Below are positions 1 to 12,700 of a stretch of DNA of 64,000 bases, piece by piece (the stretch's first letter is position 1; every line of letters begins with the position of its first letter). The stretch spans positions 66,031-130,030 of the forward strand of contig CAUJNA010000836.1 in the NCBI GenBank assembly GCA_963377175.1, in the 5' to 3' direction. The position numbers and the translations under genes are program-made. This DNA is from Effrenium voratum (lineage: Eukaryota > Sar > Dinophyceae > Suessiales > Symbiodiniaceae). Under the pieces are notes generated by a model, which did not search any database, had not been told where the DNA came from, and worked only from the letters and a program-made list of their open reading frames with translations.

Positions 1-654
1 CAATGAATCAAATAAATTCATAAATGAATAGATACAGAAACAAAGAAAGAAAAGAAGCAAGCAAGTAAGCAAGCAAGCAACCCAACGAAACCACGCCACA
101 CCAAACCACACCACACCAAACGAAACCAAGCCAAATCAACACAGCAAACAAACACACAAGCAAGCAAACAAACAATGAAACAAAGAAACACACAAACAAT
201 TAAGGACGGGGAGGAAAGGAAAGGAAAGGAAAGGAAAGGAAAGGAAAGGAAGGAGGAAGGTAAGCGAAGGGAAGGAAAAGAAAAGGAAAGGAAAGGAAAG
301 GACAGGAGACGAATGGCAAGGAAAGGAAAGACAGGACAAGAAAAAACCAAACAAACAAGCCAGCAAACAAGCAAACACACAACCGAAAGGAAGGGAAGGA
401 AAGGAAGGGAAGGAAAGGAAAGGAAAGGACATAAAGCAAAATATCAGCAAAGAAAAGAAAAGAAGAGAAAGAAAAGAAAAGGAAGGAAAGAAAGAAAGAA
501 AGAAAGAAAGAAAGAACGAAAGAAAGAAATATCAAAAGGAAGACATAAAGAAATAATTAAAGAACGAAAGACAGAAAGAAAGACAGAAAGAAAGAAAGAA
601 ATAAATAAAGAAAGAAAGAACGAAAGAAAGAAAGAAATGAAGAAAGAAAGAAAA

Positions 655-690
<36 letters not shown>

Positions 691-780
691 AATAAAGAAA
701 GAAATACATAAAGGAAGAAATAAAGAAAGAAATAAAGGAAGAGAAAACCAAATAAATAAAGAAACAAACAACCAAACAAA
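1..780. repeat. Polypurine microsatellite tract (GAAA/GGAAA)
   Basis: From about 190 to 760 the plus strand is almost all purine, built from GGAAA-, GAAA- and GAAC-type units; the first 190 bases are A-rich with CAAG and CCACA units. The long open frames here, rich in Lys/Arg/Glu on plus and Phe/Leu/Ser on minus, are products of the repeat and not genes. A purine mirror tract of this length can form triplex (H-DNA) structure. Confidence 0.9.
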
Positions 781-917
781 CAAACAACATACGAGCAGAG
801 GTTGGCTTATATTGAGGGAGACCATCCTCAAAACGAGCTTTGCCTTTTTTGGTTGCACTTTAAGGAAGGCACCAATGGGGGCTCCTACAGACTCATCTTT
901 TCTGGTTTCCCTTCAAG

Positions 918-1030
918 GCGCCACGAGCGACACGGTGCCATACCGCAGGACGTGAACGCGGAACTGGAGACTTGCATCAAGGCGAACTACACCGCCGACG
1001 ACTGGAAGCATCTGAGCCTCTCGCCCCTTG
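918..1030 (+). CDS. Candidate exon, unassigned
   Basis: An acceptor-like TTCAAG precedes 918 and a GT donor is possible at 1031. The frame starting at 919 reads a plausible globular segment including DVNAELETCIKANYTADDW. Base composition is GC-rich against an AT-richer surround, as for the exons of the transporter gene at 22-35 kb. I do not recognise the family, and no phase-compatible neighbour exon was found. It could be chance. Confidence 0.25.
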
Positions 1031-2439
1031 GTGCAGTGGAGCTCATTTGAGCAAGGGATGCCTCCCGACACCGGGCTTCCCCTTTTTCTTCTCCTCTCTT
1101 GTTTTCCTTTCTGGGGTTCATCATTTGTGATTGTAAATGGGGACGCCCCTTCAACTGGGTTGGGGGGCCACTCTCGGAGGGTTCCAAGGCAGGTCCAGGG
1201 AAGGACTCTTGCCGATGCCTTCAGGGAGTCCTGGAGCAAAAGGAAACAAACACAAAAGGCACCAAAAGGCAACAAATGACACTCCGCCTCATCAAGAAGC
1301 CACCACGGCCGGGCTTTGTTTCGGCCCCAGCCCAGTCAACATCTATTGTGTGCCCCAATTACTGGATTTTGATGAGTCCATTCCATTTCCTAGTGGCAAT
1401 TCAGATGCGCTCAATGTCATTTTCTTGAATACAGCCGAACATCGCCTGAGGTACCCTTCCAAGTTGGACACCTTCGTGGCGCGGCAAAGCTGCTCCGAGG
1501 AGCTCCTTGCGCCGGGCACTACGTGCGCCAACATGCCATGGAAGCGCCGGGGGTCTTCAAAAAATTAGATGCAGCAGATGAACAATGGATCCATTGTTTA
1601 TTTCTCACTCTTTAATGGCTGTGCTCATTTGCCATATTGGGTTTTCCATCTTTTAGTTTTAGTTTGTCGCATGTTTGGTTTTTTCTTTTCTTTTTTGGGG
1701 GGGTGGAGGCTGTTCACTTTCTTGGTTGTTTTCAATGGCGTCCAAGTGGAACCTAAGTGTTGAAAGTGAGCCAACCGCCAATCGCGGGAATGCTTCAACC
1801 GGGCCCAGGGTTGCTAGACTTCCCCCCAAAAGGGTGCGGATCCGACACCAGGACGGCAGGACAGCTTAGAGTGCGGACGAACTAGTAGCAGGAGTAGCAG
1901 GACATATCAAGGGAGTGTTGATTGCTGAAGAGCTTATGATTATGCTGGCTTTCGAAAAGAAGGATGGGCGAGAGTAATTCGCGGAATAGCTTGCTTGTTC
2001 GCAGAAAGAAACATGGCTGAATGACCCCCCTTTAAAGTCAAATCTCCCTGCTGAGAACAGGGAGGACCACCCCCCGAAAATTACGAGTCCCAGTTCCTAT
2101 GCTGGCTCGCCCGTCGGAGGGTCAGCAAGCCACGCCGGAAGTGGGCGTTTCTTAAAGCGAAACCCAATACAACGCCAGCAAGCTGGGCCCACTTAAATTA
2201 CTAAAGGGACATCCTCAAATCACCCAAGCATGGTGGCTTGAAGAACCGAGACTTAAGCATGCTTTGAGAATCCCTCAAGATGTTCCACCTCAACGGACCC
2301 AGTGAAAGGCACAACTCAAGTTAGGTGTTGTTTTGCGGGGGTTGGGTGATTGGGGGGGGTCCGTTTGCTGCGCTCGTTGCCATTGGAAAACCAGGGAGAG
2401 ATTTCTTGCCGGGTTCCTCCACCCTCTTTCCATTTTTGT

Positions 2440-2600
2440 TTTTGGATTCTTGGCTTCTTAGCTTCTTGGTTTCTTGGCTTCTTGGCTTCTTAGCTTCTTG
2501 GCTTCTTTTCTTCTTGGCTTCTTGGCTTTTTGGCTTGTCGGCTTCTTGGCTTTTTGGCTTCTTGTTGGTTTATGCGGCTTTTTCTGGCTTTTTGGCTTTT
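2440..2600. repeat. TTCTTGGC-type simple repeat
   Basis: Degenerate 8-9 bp units (CTTCTTGG, CTTCTTAG, CTTTTTGG) are repeated about fifteen times. The Leu/Phe/Trp-rich open frames over this block are artefacts of the repeat. Confidence 0.85.
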
Positions 2601-2756
2601 GGCTTTTCGCATCCTCTGCTTTCCCAGTTCCTCTCCGGCGGCTTTTTGGCTTTTGCACCCTTTCATTGCTGTTTTGGCTTTGGCTTCCCGCATCCTCAGC
2701 ACTTTCCGGCAAGTGTTCTTTATTTTTATGCATGTATATATGTAATCCATGTAATC

Positions 2757-3165
2757 AACCCCAACCCCCCGCTGCTTTTTACTTTCTATTGGACCCTTTC
2801 TTGAATCATTGCACCCCGAATTGAATCATCACTTTTTCGAACATCATGGGGGGGCTGCCTTCCCCCCAACCCCCCCGCCACTTGTTAGATTTTCTACAGA
2901 GATTCAATTGCACCACTATTTGAATCATCAATTCTTGGAACATCATGGGGGTGGGAGTCTGCCGCCCCCCCCCCCCCAACCCCCCGCTACTTTTTAGACT
3001 TTTTTGCAGAGATTGAATTGCACCCCTATTTGAATCATCACTTCTTCCCCCCCCCCCCCCGCTACTTTTTAGATTTGTTACGGCGATTGAATTGCACCCC
3101 TACTTGAATCATCACTCTTTCGACCCCGTCAACCCGCCCGCTACTTTTTAGATTGTTTTACCCAC
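2757..3165. repeat. Minisatellite, about 80-115 bp units
   Basis: At least four diverged tandem units share the landmarks TTGAATCATCA, a C-homopolymer, CGCTACTTTTTAGA and GATTGAATTGCACC. Unit length varies mainly because the C-runs differ in length. Confidence 0.8.
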
Positions 3166-3598
3166 AATTTGCTGGTGATGCTGGGGATGTTGGTGGGAGA
3201 CGGGCTAGCGTAAAGTACGTGAGACAAAGCAGTAAAATACGACATTTTACTGGCCAAGACGAAAGAACGAAAAAAAGAAGAAGAACAAACGAAAAGAAAA
3301 AATGAAAACCCTAAACACATGCCAAAAACCCTTCTTGGAAGTATGGGTTCCCCCCAAAACACCGGTGCGTCCCTCAACAAAGCACAGCCGCCAACTGGCT
3401 TTTTGTTGAGGGTACTATTTGCGGAATAAGACTAGTGTTGTTTCCAGCCTTCCTGTGGTGAGAACACGTTGTAATATATAAAATGCGCAACATAAACACA
3501 CATATATATATATACACATTCACACACACACACATGTTAGATTAGTGTCGCATTTGTCGTATCATTGTTGTTCTTTTTTGCTTTCGTGGGTTGGCCAG

Positions 3599-3712
3599 GT
3601 TGCGACGCCATGTAACCGAGCCACCAGGTACTTCAAGGAGCACATGTACTCCAAGGTGGACAAGGCCCTGATGCCGGAGCAGCTGACCACCTACTTCTGC
3701 GCCTTTGCCTCA
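3599..3712 (+). CDS. Candidate exon, unassigned
   Basis: A pyrimidine-rich run ending GGCCAG|G precedes 3599, and a GC donor is possible at 3713. The phase-0 frame gives 38 residues including YFKEHMYSKVDKALMPEQLT, which looks like real helical protein. The family is not recognised. The AG|G acceptor and GC donor match the splice style proven by phase in the transporter gene at 22-35 kb. Confidence 0.3.
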
Positions 3713-6700
3713 GCTCCAATGGGCTGACCTGAGTCGGCCTAGCAATGCTCGGGCCCGGTTGCAAGGTGATGTCAGAAAGTGGGTTGAGGACGGTATGCCT
3801 TCAGAATGTTGGTTTGATCACATTTTTTCCAGAAGGTCCGTTGGAGGCTCTGCAGAGAAGCCGCTCTGGTTTTCCAGCTGGATTTTGCAGGTTTTGAGGA
3901 AATAAGGACCGGCAGGCTCACAGAGGGTCACTAAAGCAGTCATTTGTATTGATACATGTAAATGCACATGCCAAAACAAGTTGAGCCAGGCCCCAGTTGT
4001 ATTCCCCGCTCTTTGTCTCCCTTTTTTATCTGCCCGCACTGCGAGACCTGTGAAGAACTCTACCGTGGAAGAGCCACCAGAGATGTTCGTCCAGCCATGA
4101 AACAGCACAGCAGGTTAGTTGGGTTGCCATCCGCAATGAACTTGCACCATTCGGGGGATTCTCATGTGAGCCACGGTCAGTATTCATGGTGTATCGGAAT
4201 GACATGAAGTCACCCCCCGCAAAAAAGGGTCCTTTTTGTTTTCCTTTAAGGCAATCCAAAAGGGGTACTCATAGAAAACGCTCCTGTCCAACGGACCGAT
4301 TCAAGAATCGACTCCAAAGGCGGCCACAAAAGACCCCCCAAACGGCTTGGACAAGACGCCCAACGACACGGATGAACTTCTTCCCGCATTTATTCGTCAT
4401 CCCCCACCTCGAAAGGGATTGTGTGACTTTGCGCACCAAACGACATTTTGTCAACATCAGCTTGGCCTGGAGCGCGACTCTCTCCTTTGGCGCCTTCAGG
4501 TCTCAGGCCTGAGCACCAGCCACTGCAGCGCCAAGACCAGCGCCATGCTACTCCTGACCAAGGCGAGCCGTTGGGGAACGCAAATGGTCGCCTTGGGTGT
4601 TTTTTGGTTGGAAGCCTCTGGCTGTTTGTCTTCATGTTCAAGTATTATGTGTTGAGTGACATGTACATATTTGCACCATGTAGACAGAAGCTTGGAATGC
4701 TCCGTTGAAGCAAACAGGTTCTCAGTGATGCCAACCCCGGTTTGAATAAGAAAAGTCGGGAAAAGTCTGATCTGGACAAATCGGTAGGGGTTCCAAACAC
4801 ACTTCAACAAGAAGACAATTTTGATGGCGGCGAGTTTGCTCTTTGGTTTGCTAAAACAAATACCTTTCAGTGGGATGGCAGCCATAGGATCAGGTTCCTT
4901 GAAAAGCATTGATACATGTATATATGCAATCATTTGCAACAAACACATGGCGAGCAAGATTACATGACCAGCAACAAGTCCGTTTGATTTGACCTCCCAA
5001 AACATATTCTAGCCTTCTGGAAGAATACAGTTGTCTCTTCTTGGTGGGCAGAGCAGCCAAGAGGAATCAACTACCTTTGTGCAGTCCCACCAAGTTGTCA
5101 TTTCCTGTTGCCTTTTAAGCGTCCCAAGGAATGGTCAGCGCTTTTCAGTGGTCAGAATCTGCTTCGCCTTGCAGAAGGATCATTGCAAGCTTCCCCACAG
5201 AGTTCAGACAAGCTTCCATTGCTTTGTCAAAGCAGATGTAGCACCATGGCCTGCCCAAGCGGCAACGGTTCCTGATTATTTCGCAGAACACCATCAGAAT
5301 GGTTTCAACCCAGTTGGGTTCTAATTTAAATAAATGGCTGAACAAGTGATGTTGCGCGATTTCTTTTGGCAGGACCCTTCCAAATGTTTGTCTTCCTAGA
5401 ACAGGGAATTGGCAGAACAAAAGGGTGCAAGAAAAAATGAAGCGATGGGGATTGGCGCAGTTGGGGGCAGCCAAGATGCCCTGGCCGGCCATCGAGTTGT
5501 CGAGCTGCTCCGGGGTCTAAAGGCGCACACACTCAAGAAGAGAGCCAAGGGATGAGTGCCGCAATAAAGAAAGGGGGTGCAGTTCTTTTTCCCGATTTTT
5601 TTCAGCGACCCACTGTGGGTTCCCAGCAACGTTCGCGGTGTATATGTGCAAGGAAAGCAGTCTTCCAACAGCGTCTGTAGACTTCCACGTTTGTTGGTGG
5701 GAAGGTAATAGTGCAGCCCAAGGGGCAGAAACGGAGAAGCTCCCATTCCGCAATTGTAATTTGGTGAGCTTGAATGCATGGGCAGGTAGTTTCTGCATTT
5801 CCATGTTTGTTGTTCAGACGGTAAATAGGCCTGTGGAACAGCTGTGTGCCATGCCTTGCATTTGTTTCCTGTGGCTACTGGCAACCTGCTTTGAAGCTGG
5901 ACATTTTGCTGCAGCCCCGGTGACACAGCTGATGGGAGTTTGCTGAGATTTGCGCCACCTTCTGTCTTCAACCCCTGCTGGTCTCTTATACCTCCCTTCT
6001 GGGGTGCTTTGTGCATCACCATGGAAGTCTTGTGGTTTGAAACCCGGTTCTAGAAGAAGGGTGCTGTTTCAAAAGCGGGCAGAAACATCATGGAAAACAA
6101 AACACCCGCTGGCGACATTGACCCATCATCCGAATCCTGTGGTTGCCCGGCTTCTCTTTTGCCGCCTTTTTTTGGGGCGCCCAAATCCGACAAACCGGGC
6201 GGAAGGCTGTGAAGAGGCACCACGGGCACCGGCACCTGACCTTCCGGCGCCTCGCGGCTCGGCGGACTGCGGGTTGCTTGGTGCTTTCTTTTGTCCACCT
6301 CATCCAAGTTTTTTTCCCCAACATCAAAACATCAATCCTTTTCTTTCTTCAAAACTGGATGGCCTGGGGGGGGGGGGGAATGGGTTCCACGTCTCTGCGC
6401 TATTCGTGCGCTCACAGAATCCCGGGGCGCGAGCGATTTCGTGCTGTGAGGAAGGTTGGCAATTTCTGATTTCAGGCAAGTAGTGATTAATGTAGACTTC
6501 TGGGAGTCGGCATTTGCCGCCCAGGATACTGTGGTTGCACCCCGCAGGGTTCTGGGTTATCGGATGCGACTTTCAATCTGAGGCACACAAGCACCACTGA
6601 GACAGGCCAGGGAGAGGAGGGAAGGAGGGAAGGAGGCAAGGAGGCAAGGAGGACGGAGGTGATTTGCGCCATCTCTGAGAGCTTGCGCTTGGATGGCGTT

Positions 6701-6880
6701 GGCCACAGGCGTGGGTGTGACCATACTGTACTCAAACAGAGTGCAGGTCCAGCGGATGAGAGATGCAGAGAGAGAGAGAGAGAGCCCCTGGAAAGAAGCA
6801 GGGGAACCTCAAGCGAGCTCACTCGCAAAAGAGGCTTCCTCGCATAATTCTGCTGAGCATATAGTTATATATTGATATGT
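3713..6880. other. Mostly non-coding, with short exon-like islands
   Basis: One island at 4500-4562 is worth naming. Weaker GC-rich islands with AG|G borders lie near 5445-5520 and 6197-6285, but I cannot choose a frame for them. A G-homopolymer is at about 6365 and a GA microsatellite at about 6767-6783. I see nothing else. Confidence 0.45.
4500..4562 (+). CDS. Candidate exon, unassigned
   Basis: CCTTCAG|G is followed by exactly 21 codons in phase 0 (including SGLSTSHCSAKTSAMLLLTK), ending AAG|GC, a GC donor. The borders fit this genome's splice style. No family is recognised and the segment is short, so it could be chance. Confidence 0.25.
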
Positions 6881-7390
6881 ATCGGCATGTAGTGTATGTC
6901 ACGTATTCTTTCTGTGATGTCATGCAATCCGATGTAAATTGATGTCATCTAATGTCATGCCATCACATGGCGTTTAAGGTGATGGAATGTAATGCAGTCC
7001 AATGCCATATAACATCTTAAACAATGCAAGTCAGTGTAATGTTGCGCAATGTAATACAAGTACTGCAATTGCATTTGATGCTATGCGACGAATTGTAGCG
7101 GTACTGTATGTGATCTAATGCAAATTAACACAATGTGATGTACTGAATTGCAATGCAACACGGTGCAATGTTATTTACCACAACATAAAGCAGTGTGTCA
7201 TGCATACACTCCTTCATGGTACAGTATGCCATTGTGTGGTATGGTTTGCATGATACACTATAGCACGGTATGGCGTCGCATGGTTTGCATGTTCTAGTAT
7301 GATATCGTGTGATGCGGTATGGTATGGCTTGCATGGTATAGTATGACATGGTATGGTATGGTGCTGTATGCTGGACATGTACATGCACAC
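6881..7390. repeat. Degenerate ATG-rich simple repeat
   Basis: Loose repetition of TGTAATG-, GCAATGTAATG- and GGTATGGTATGG-type units over about 500 bases. It is non-coding; the His/Tyr/Pro-rich frame on the minus strand is a by-product. Confidence 0.7.
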
Positions 7391-8899
7391 AAATGTATGT
7401 AGGTAATGCATCTATAAATCTAGATGGAATTGCTTCGTTTCCAGGGGCAATTGCAGATTAGCTGCCCTTTGATGGGGATGCCTCTGGTTGGAAGCGTCGA
7501 GCCGGTGGCAAGCAAAAAAGGGCCGGACAGAGTTGGAGGACAGATGGCGCAATTCCATTTTTACCCGCAGTGAGATTGTGCCACTGTTGGAGCGTCCAGG
7601 AGACCGCTGGCTTCTAGCATTACGTTTAAGCATCGGGTGTGGCTGCGGAATCCATGAGGGGATCGACCCTCCCTTGGGTGGTTTCCCTTTGCATTATTTT
7701 TGAACATGTCCCAAAAACAGTCTCCAGTCCAGTTTTAGCCATTTTGTCTTTATCTTGCTCAAGCAGAAGAGGGGTCACGCAAGAAAGAATCAAAGGACGA
7801 TTGCCATCCAAAATGGCGACTGGCCATTCAGGAACCGGACCGGTGTTGTCCTTGTTTCCGCTGCTCCTGACAACTTTCGACTCCACTCCTTGCCGCCACT
7901 TTCCGCTGCCCAAGCACACACTTTTCATTTCGAGCATACCCATTTGGGGGTGTCCCGAATTGTTGGAGAAAGCCCCACATGCTAAATTCTGATAAACATA
8001 TATTCCCTAATGAGCATCCATGCCGAACATGAGGCACCCGCGGTCAAGAGGAACCGCTATGTGTGAAGCCAACTGATCAAGAAACACGCGATGGAAGACA
8101 TTTATTTGAGCAAGAGCGCGCAAGCTTGGGTACATGATTCGAACGACAAGGATTTGGATGACGCATTTGGCACAAGGTGACAAGCACCCAGCATCTAGGG
8201 AACCTGCGACTGATGCTGGTTTATGCTGACTTCAGATGTTTTGTGTTCAAATGTCAAGCACCAACGCTCCCAGAGCCCCCCAGCACATTGTGGGTCAGCC
8301 AGAGGATTTTGACGATGCATCCCCCCTTCCCCACCCTCGCCCCAACCCGCCCAACCGCACCCCGTGGCCTTGTGCCAAACCTGCTGCCTCCTTTGGGCTC
8401 GGAGCGCGAGAGGGCGCGTGCGCACCACCCGAATACCGAGTGAACCTCCAGACATACATTTGGTTGTATTTTCCACCGAATTGTGACGCGCGTGCCCGGC
8501 CAGCAGTTGCTGTGACCTCGTGCCCTGCGACCTCCGCTTCGCCCCTCCTTGTGAGAGGCAGAAGCGACGAGGCCCGCAGGACGAAAGCGACAGGCCCCGG
8601 CATGTCGAGGCACCCGCCCCGCGTGGGCAGCTTCTCCTCGCCATGGTATCACGGCATGGACCCTTTGCCGCTGGACAGGCGGGGGGCCGAGGGCAAGTGG
8701 TGGTGGGGATGTGGGGAGCGTCCTGGATGACAAGGTTAAAGAGCTCCATCTTGAACAGAGGGTAAAGAGCTTCATCTTGAACAGAGGGTAAAGAGCTCCC
8801 ATGAGGCTGTGCCGCGTTTTTCTTCTATTTTTTTCCCTATTATTATTAATATATCTATGTACATATATATATATATATATAAATTATAAGTGTGTCCAG
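7391..8899. other. No recognised gene
   Basis: Unique-looking sequence without a frame I can defend. A GC-rich part (8330-8720) has overlapping open frames on both strands, none with family features. A tandem 27-28 bp unit (GTAAAGAGCT.CATCTTGAACAGAG) repeats at 8733-8805, and an AT dinucleotide run lies at about 8860-8882. Confidence 0.5.
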
Positions 8900-9012
8900 C
8901 TCGTCTTCGCCGCGCTCTCTTTTGCTGCGCGTGAGGCACACGCGGACGCCTGCAGTGATTGCCGCACTGCTGAAGCGCAGCGACCTCAAGGAGACTGCGG
9001 ACTACGATTTTT
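8900..9012 (+). CDS. Candidate exon, unassigned
   Basis: GTCCAG precedes 8900 and a GC donor is possible at 9013. One frame reads TPAVIAALLKRSDLKETADY, which is protein-like. The next GC-rich island (about 9875-9918) does not join it in a compatible open phase, so no gene model is proposed. Confidence 0.25.
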
Positions 9013-9409
9013 GCAGTCCCTGCTTTTGCCGTTGCTCAGTGGCGACGGACAGGGACGTGTCGAATGCTGTGTCTTACTGAATGCAAGGCATTGCCGGGTG
9101 AGGGCGCACTTTGCCATGTCCCGGTGGAGGGATCGCAAAGGGAAGCAACTCAGTTTCGGGCCTTTTGTTTCCCGTTACAACAACCTTGAAAAGGGTATCC
9201 TCAAAAACACATGCCTAAATAAGGGACCCCCAACATGGTGGCTTTCCTTTTGGTGTTGACCTGACAAGGGTACCCTGCTGTCTAGGAGTTGAGCGCGGCA
9301 GTCTTTGTGACGGTGCTGACGCGGCAGGCAGGTTTTGGCTCATACAGATATGATGGTGTTGGCATGTATCGGATTTGCGAATGCCATTTTGCTTCAAATT
9401 TCGACATGC

Positions 9410-9700
9410 CCGCAAGGATGCACACCTGTAACACACAGATTCCGACATGTCCGCGCACCCGCATAGACGCATGCACGCATGCCTGCACGCAAGCAGGCAA
9501 CACGCAGGCACACTGGCCGACGGGCATGCACGCCCTCTCGGATGCACGAACGCACGGATGCAAGCGTGCACACCAGCACGCGTGCACACACGCACACAGA
9601 CAGACGCACAGACACAGATGCAAGATGCAGAACAGAGACACAGACCTACTCACATGGCGACTCACAGAGACGCACACAAACACATGCCCGCGCAGAGCCC
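9410..9700. repeat. CACG/ACGC-type microsatellite block
   Basis: Irregular repeats of CACACG, GCACGCATGC and CAGACGCACA. The Cys/His/Thr-rich open frames on both strands are repeat artefacts. Confidence 0.75.
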
Positions 9701-12700
9701 AGTTTGACAACGATACTTTGGCAGGGGCAGGTAAGGAAGAGGCCTAGCCCCGTCCCTTGAGGGTGAGAATGAATAAGGAAATGTGAGAAAAGCTCACAAA
9801 GGTCCATAAAGGGTTATTGAGGCCACGATCCACCCCAGACGTCTCTGATTGCGGATGTGTGACCATTGCCACAGGCCGTCCTGTCTCGGCAGCGCAGCCG
9901 CTCGGGAGTTGCGCGTAGGCGAGGCCAGAGACAAGTGGCTGCTACTTGTCAACATATCCAGTAGTCTCGGTCTATTTGCTTTCCCATCCCTGGAACTGGC
10001 AGCTCCAGAATTTGTGCGGCGGAGAACTTGCTTCCGCTTCAACACATCAAAAGCTTTTGGAGCGTTGCTGTCTTTCCAGAGCTGATGTGGTTGTCCTTGC
10101 TGCAGTTTGGGCTAGGGGTGGCCTCATTTGGGTATGTGTGAAGATAGGGGGACCACCATTTTGTGGCTTTCCTTTGATTTCCCTTTAAACCCAAAAAAGG
10201 GTACCCTCAAAAAGATGCACACCCTTTCGTAGATCTCCGACCACTGGTGCTTGCACAGCAGGTATCGCCAGCGCCAAGCAGAAGAGGCTCGAACCGTTCA
10301 TTTTGCTTTGTGTGTCGAGTTACTCAAAGGAAGCCAACTGCCAGGGGTCCCAAATTTGGACATTTCCCTTTCGACTTTGTGAAAGGATGGCGGGGTGTCC
10401 TTTCAGAGAGGCCTGGGATTGTCCCAATGAACATTGCCGCTCGAAGACTCCAAGCAACCGGTGTTTATCAAGGATCGGAAGCCCTAAGATTCGAGGATCC
10501 TGTTTATCCCAAAATGGATCGGCCTTTTTTGGGAAACCTTAGGATGGTGAGACCTTGGATGGCGAAGCACTACCGCTTCAGCAAACGGCGACGTCCCACG
10601 AGTGGCGCCGCTCGGCTACACGTGAGGGGCAAGGGCAGCGAGGAGCGGTTCCTTCATTGCTCTGAGGTGGCAAACTTGGTGTGTCTCGTCCTTCTTGAGG
10701 CAAGTCAAAGGCAAGCCGCAAATTGGTTCCTTTGACCGCATCCTCCGATCAATCCGAAGTTAACATTATTTGGTTGGATTTATGTCTGCCTTGTGAGGAT
10801 GTTTCAACCATCAGAGGTCTGATGAGGGGTTGATTGCATTGGCAATCGTGTCTCAGATTTGCCTTGGCTAGCCTTTCTGGGCGTGCATGGTTTTTGGAGG
10901 CAAAGAGCCGATTGACCTTCTTTATGCAAGATGAGTAGTGTTTCTCGGCAGCGTTTTCAGTGAAGAGGTAGAATAATGGGTTTGTAAATGAAATGAGAGA
11001 ATCTAAAGTTCGCAACCTTCCTACCGACTAGCGGCTTACCTGTCCTCACTTGAAGGATTGTATTGGTTGCGAACGGGAGTCTCTATCATATCATCTCATT
11101 TTCTTTTGTCTTCTCCATCAGATATTCGTTATAGATGGGTCAATGGGTGAGTGCAGAACATGGAGAAGAGGAAAGGAAAAGGAATCATTAGTGACCAGCC
11201 TACCCCAGATGCACGGCTAAAAAATGTGAAATAGATATGAGGGAAGAAGAGAATTCGAAACATATTTTGTTGTTGCTGCAACAGCACACACACACACACC
11301 TGCCTCCTTGGCCATTTTGCAGTCGCTTCTTGCGTTTTGAGCTGAAAGGCGGCCACTTCTGGATCGTGAGAAACCACAGGAAACTAGTTCCAAATTTGGA
11401 ACCGCACACAAATCGCTGGCCCGCTTTGGCGGCTGTTTAAAAGCAGCCAATTGCGGAGGAGTTTTTTTCCGCTTCGACGTCTGTTTTTGGGTCATCTATT
11501 GTACGAGTGTTTTTCTTTGGTTCTTGTGGGGGAAACCAAGGAGAAACCACCGTTTTTTGAGTCTGGCCACCCATCTTCGCGGGGATGTTTTGTTGAGAGT
11601 ACCTTTTGGTTGTGTCAAGGGAAACCAAGGAAAGCATACCGTTTAAATCGCAAAGATCAACAAAACAACGTCTGGCCGTATATGGATAAGTGCCCCTTTC
11701 GGAAAAGGCATCAAAGTGGAGACGTAAACACATCAGCAAGCCTCTCAGGGTCGCTCACGGGCTCCGATCCCTCGCCCTCAAGCCCGCAACCGCACGGAGG
11801 GAGCTGGACTGCTGTGGCCTTTGGCTGTGCTCTGGTCCTCATCGCCGGAGAGCCCGAAGCGACTGGAGCGGCGATCTTGAGGTTGCCCTTTTCGGTTCTG
11901 TTACGTGCCAAAGCAGGGGACCCAATGTCTTCGGTTCTCCATTTGGTATGCCATGAAACAAACCTGGAAAGGGACCAACTCCACCAAAAACAGCCCGAAA
12001 AAAACACTGGTTTAACCGGAAACCAAAAGGCCAGGCAGATAGGAGCTGGCGGGATGGGTGTTTCTTCTTAAAAGTAGTGGAGCCATGTGGGGCGGTGTTC
12101 CAAGGGAAACCGAAGGACACCTGTGTGGTCTTTCAGTTCTGGTTCGAACACATTCTCAAACATATCATTTCTATGAGCCTTCTGTCGGCACATTACCCCC
12201 CTCTCCAACAATCGTGGACAGGGGGCCTTTGCAAACAAGCCAGGTGCCTTTTTCCCAAACCCTTCAGTCATTCTGCCAGCTTCCATGCTTGTTGGAAAGA
12301 GGGTAGTTCCTGAATGGTGTTTTCCTGAGTCTAAGTAGATGCTTGCTTGGCTGTTAGAGAACCAGCGGATCGCCTTCTAACAGGTTCCTCGGGGCGATGC
12401 TTTTGTCCACCTCAGGCTTGGCCATCCGGGGCGCAGGACAGCCTGCAAGGCGCAGGCTGGCAAGACGTCCAGGGCTTGGGGCCATCGGTTAGAATGGGTG
12501 CCGCCAAAAGAGCTCACCTGGAGGGCTAAAGCAAGCATGAGGAGGTCCTTGGCATGTTGGAAATCACTATATGCCCAGACTAGACGTGGTCCTTAAAGAA
12601 GCATACAGAGGTTGTTTGCAGTGAGGCGAGCAGCTGTCAAGGTGACGGTCGACTCTGTTTTTGTTTGCGCCTCAACTTGCGGGGGCCCCACAAAGTCAAA

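Larger units (their letters stand above)
781..3598. other. Non-coding stretch with two simple-repeat blocks
   Basis: I see no recognisable gene apart from one exon-like island at 918-1030. Notable content is the TTCTTGGC-type block (2440-2600), the minisatellite at 2757-3165 and short C or G homopolymers. From 3166 to 3598 I see only a short CA/TA microsatellite (about 3500-3535). Confidence 0.6.

Noticed and set aside
175..711. 178-codon Lys/Arg/Glu-rich frame
   Set aside because: Translation of a GAAA/GGAAA microsatellite.
8195..8802. Overlapping GC-rich frames of 160-185 codons on both strands
   Set aside because: No frame shows protein-like text or splice borders better than the others; left as non-coding.
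9875..9918. Exon joining 8900-9012
   Set aside because: The phase-compatible reading runs into a stop (TAG) before a usable donor.
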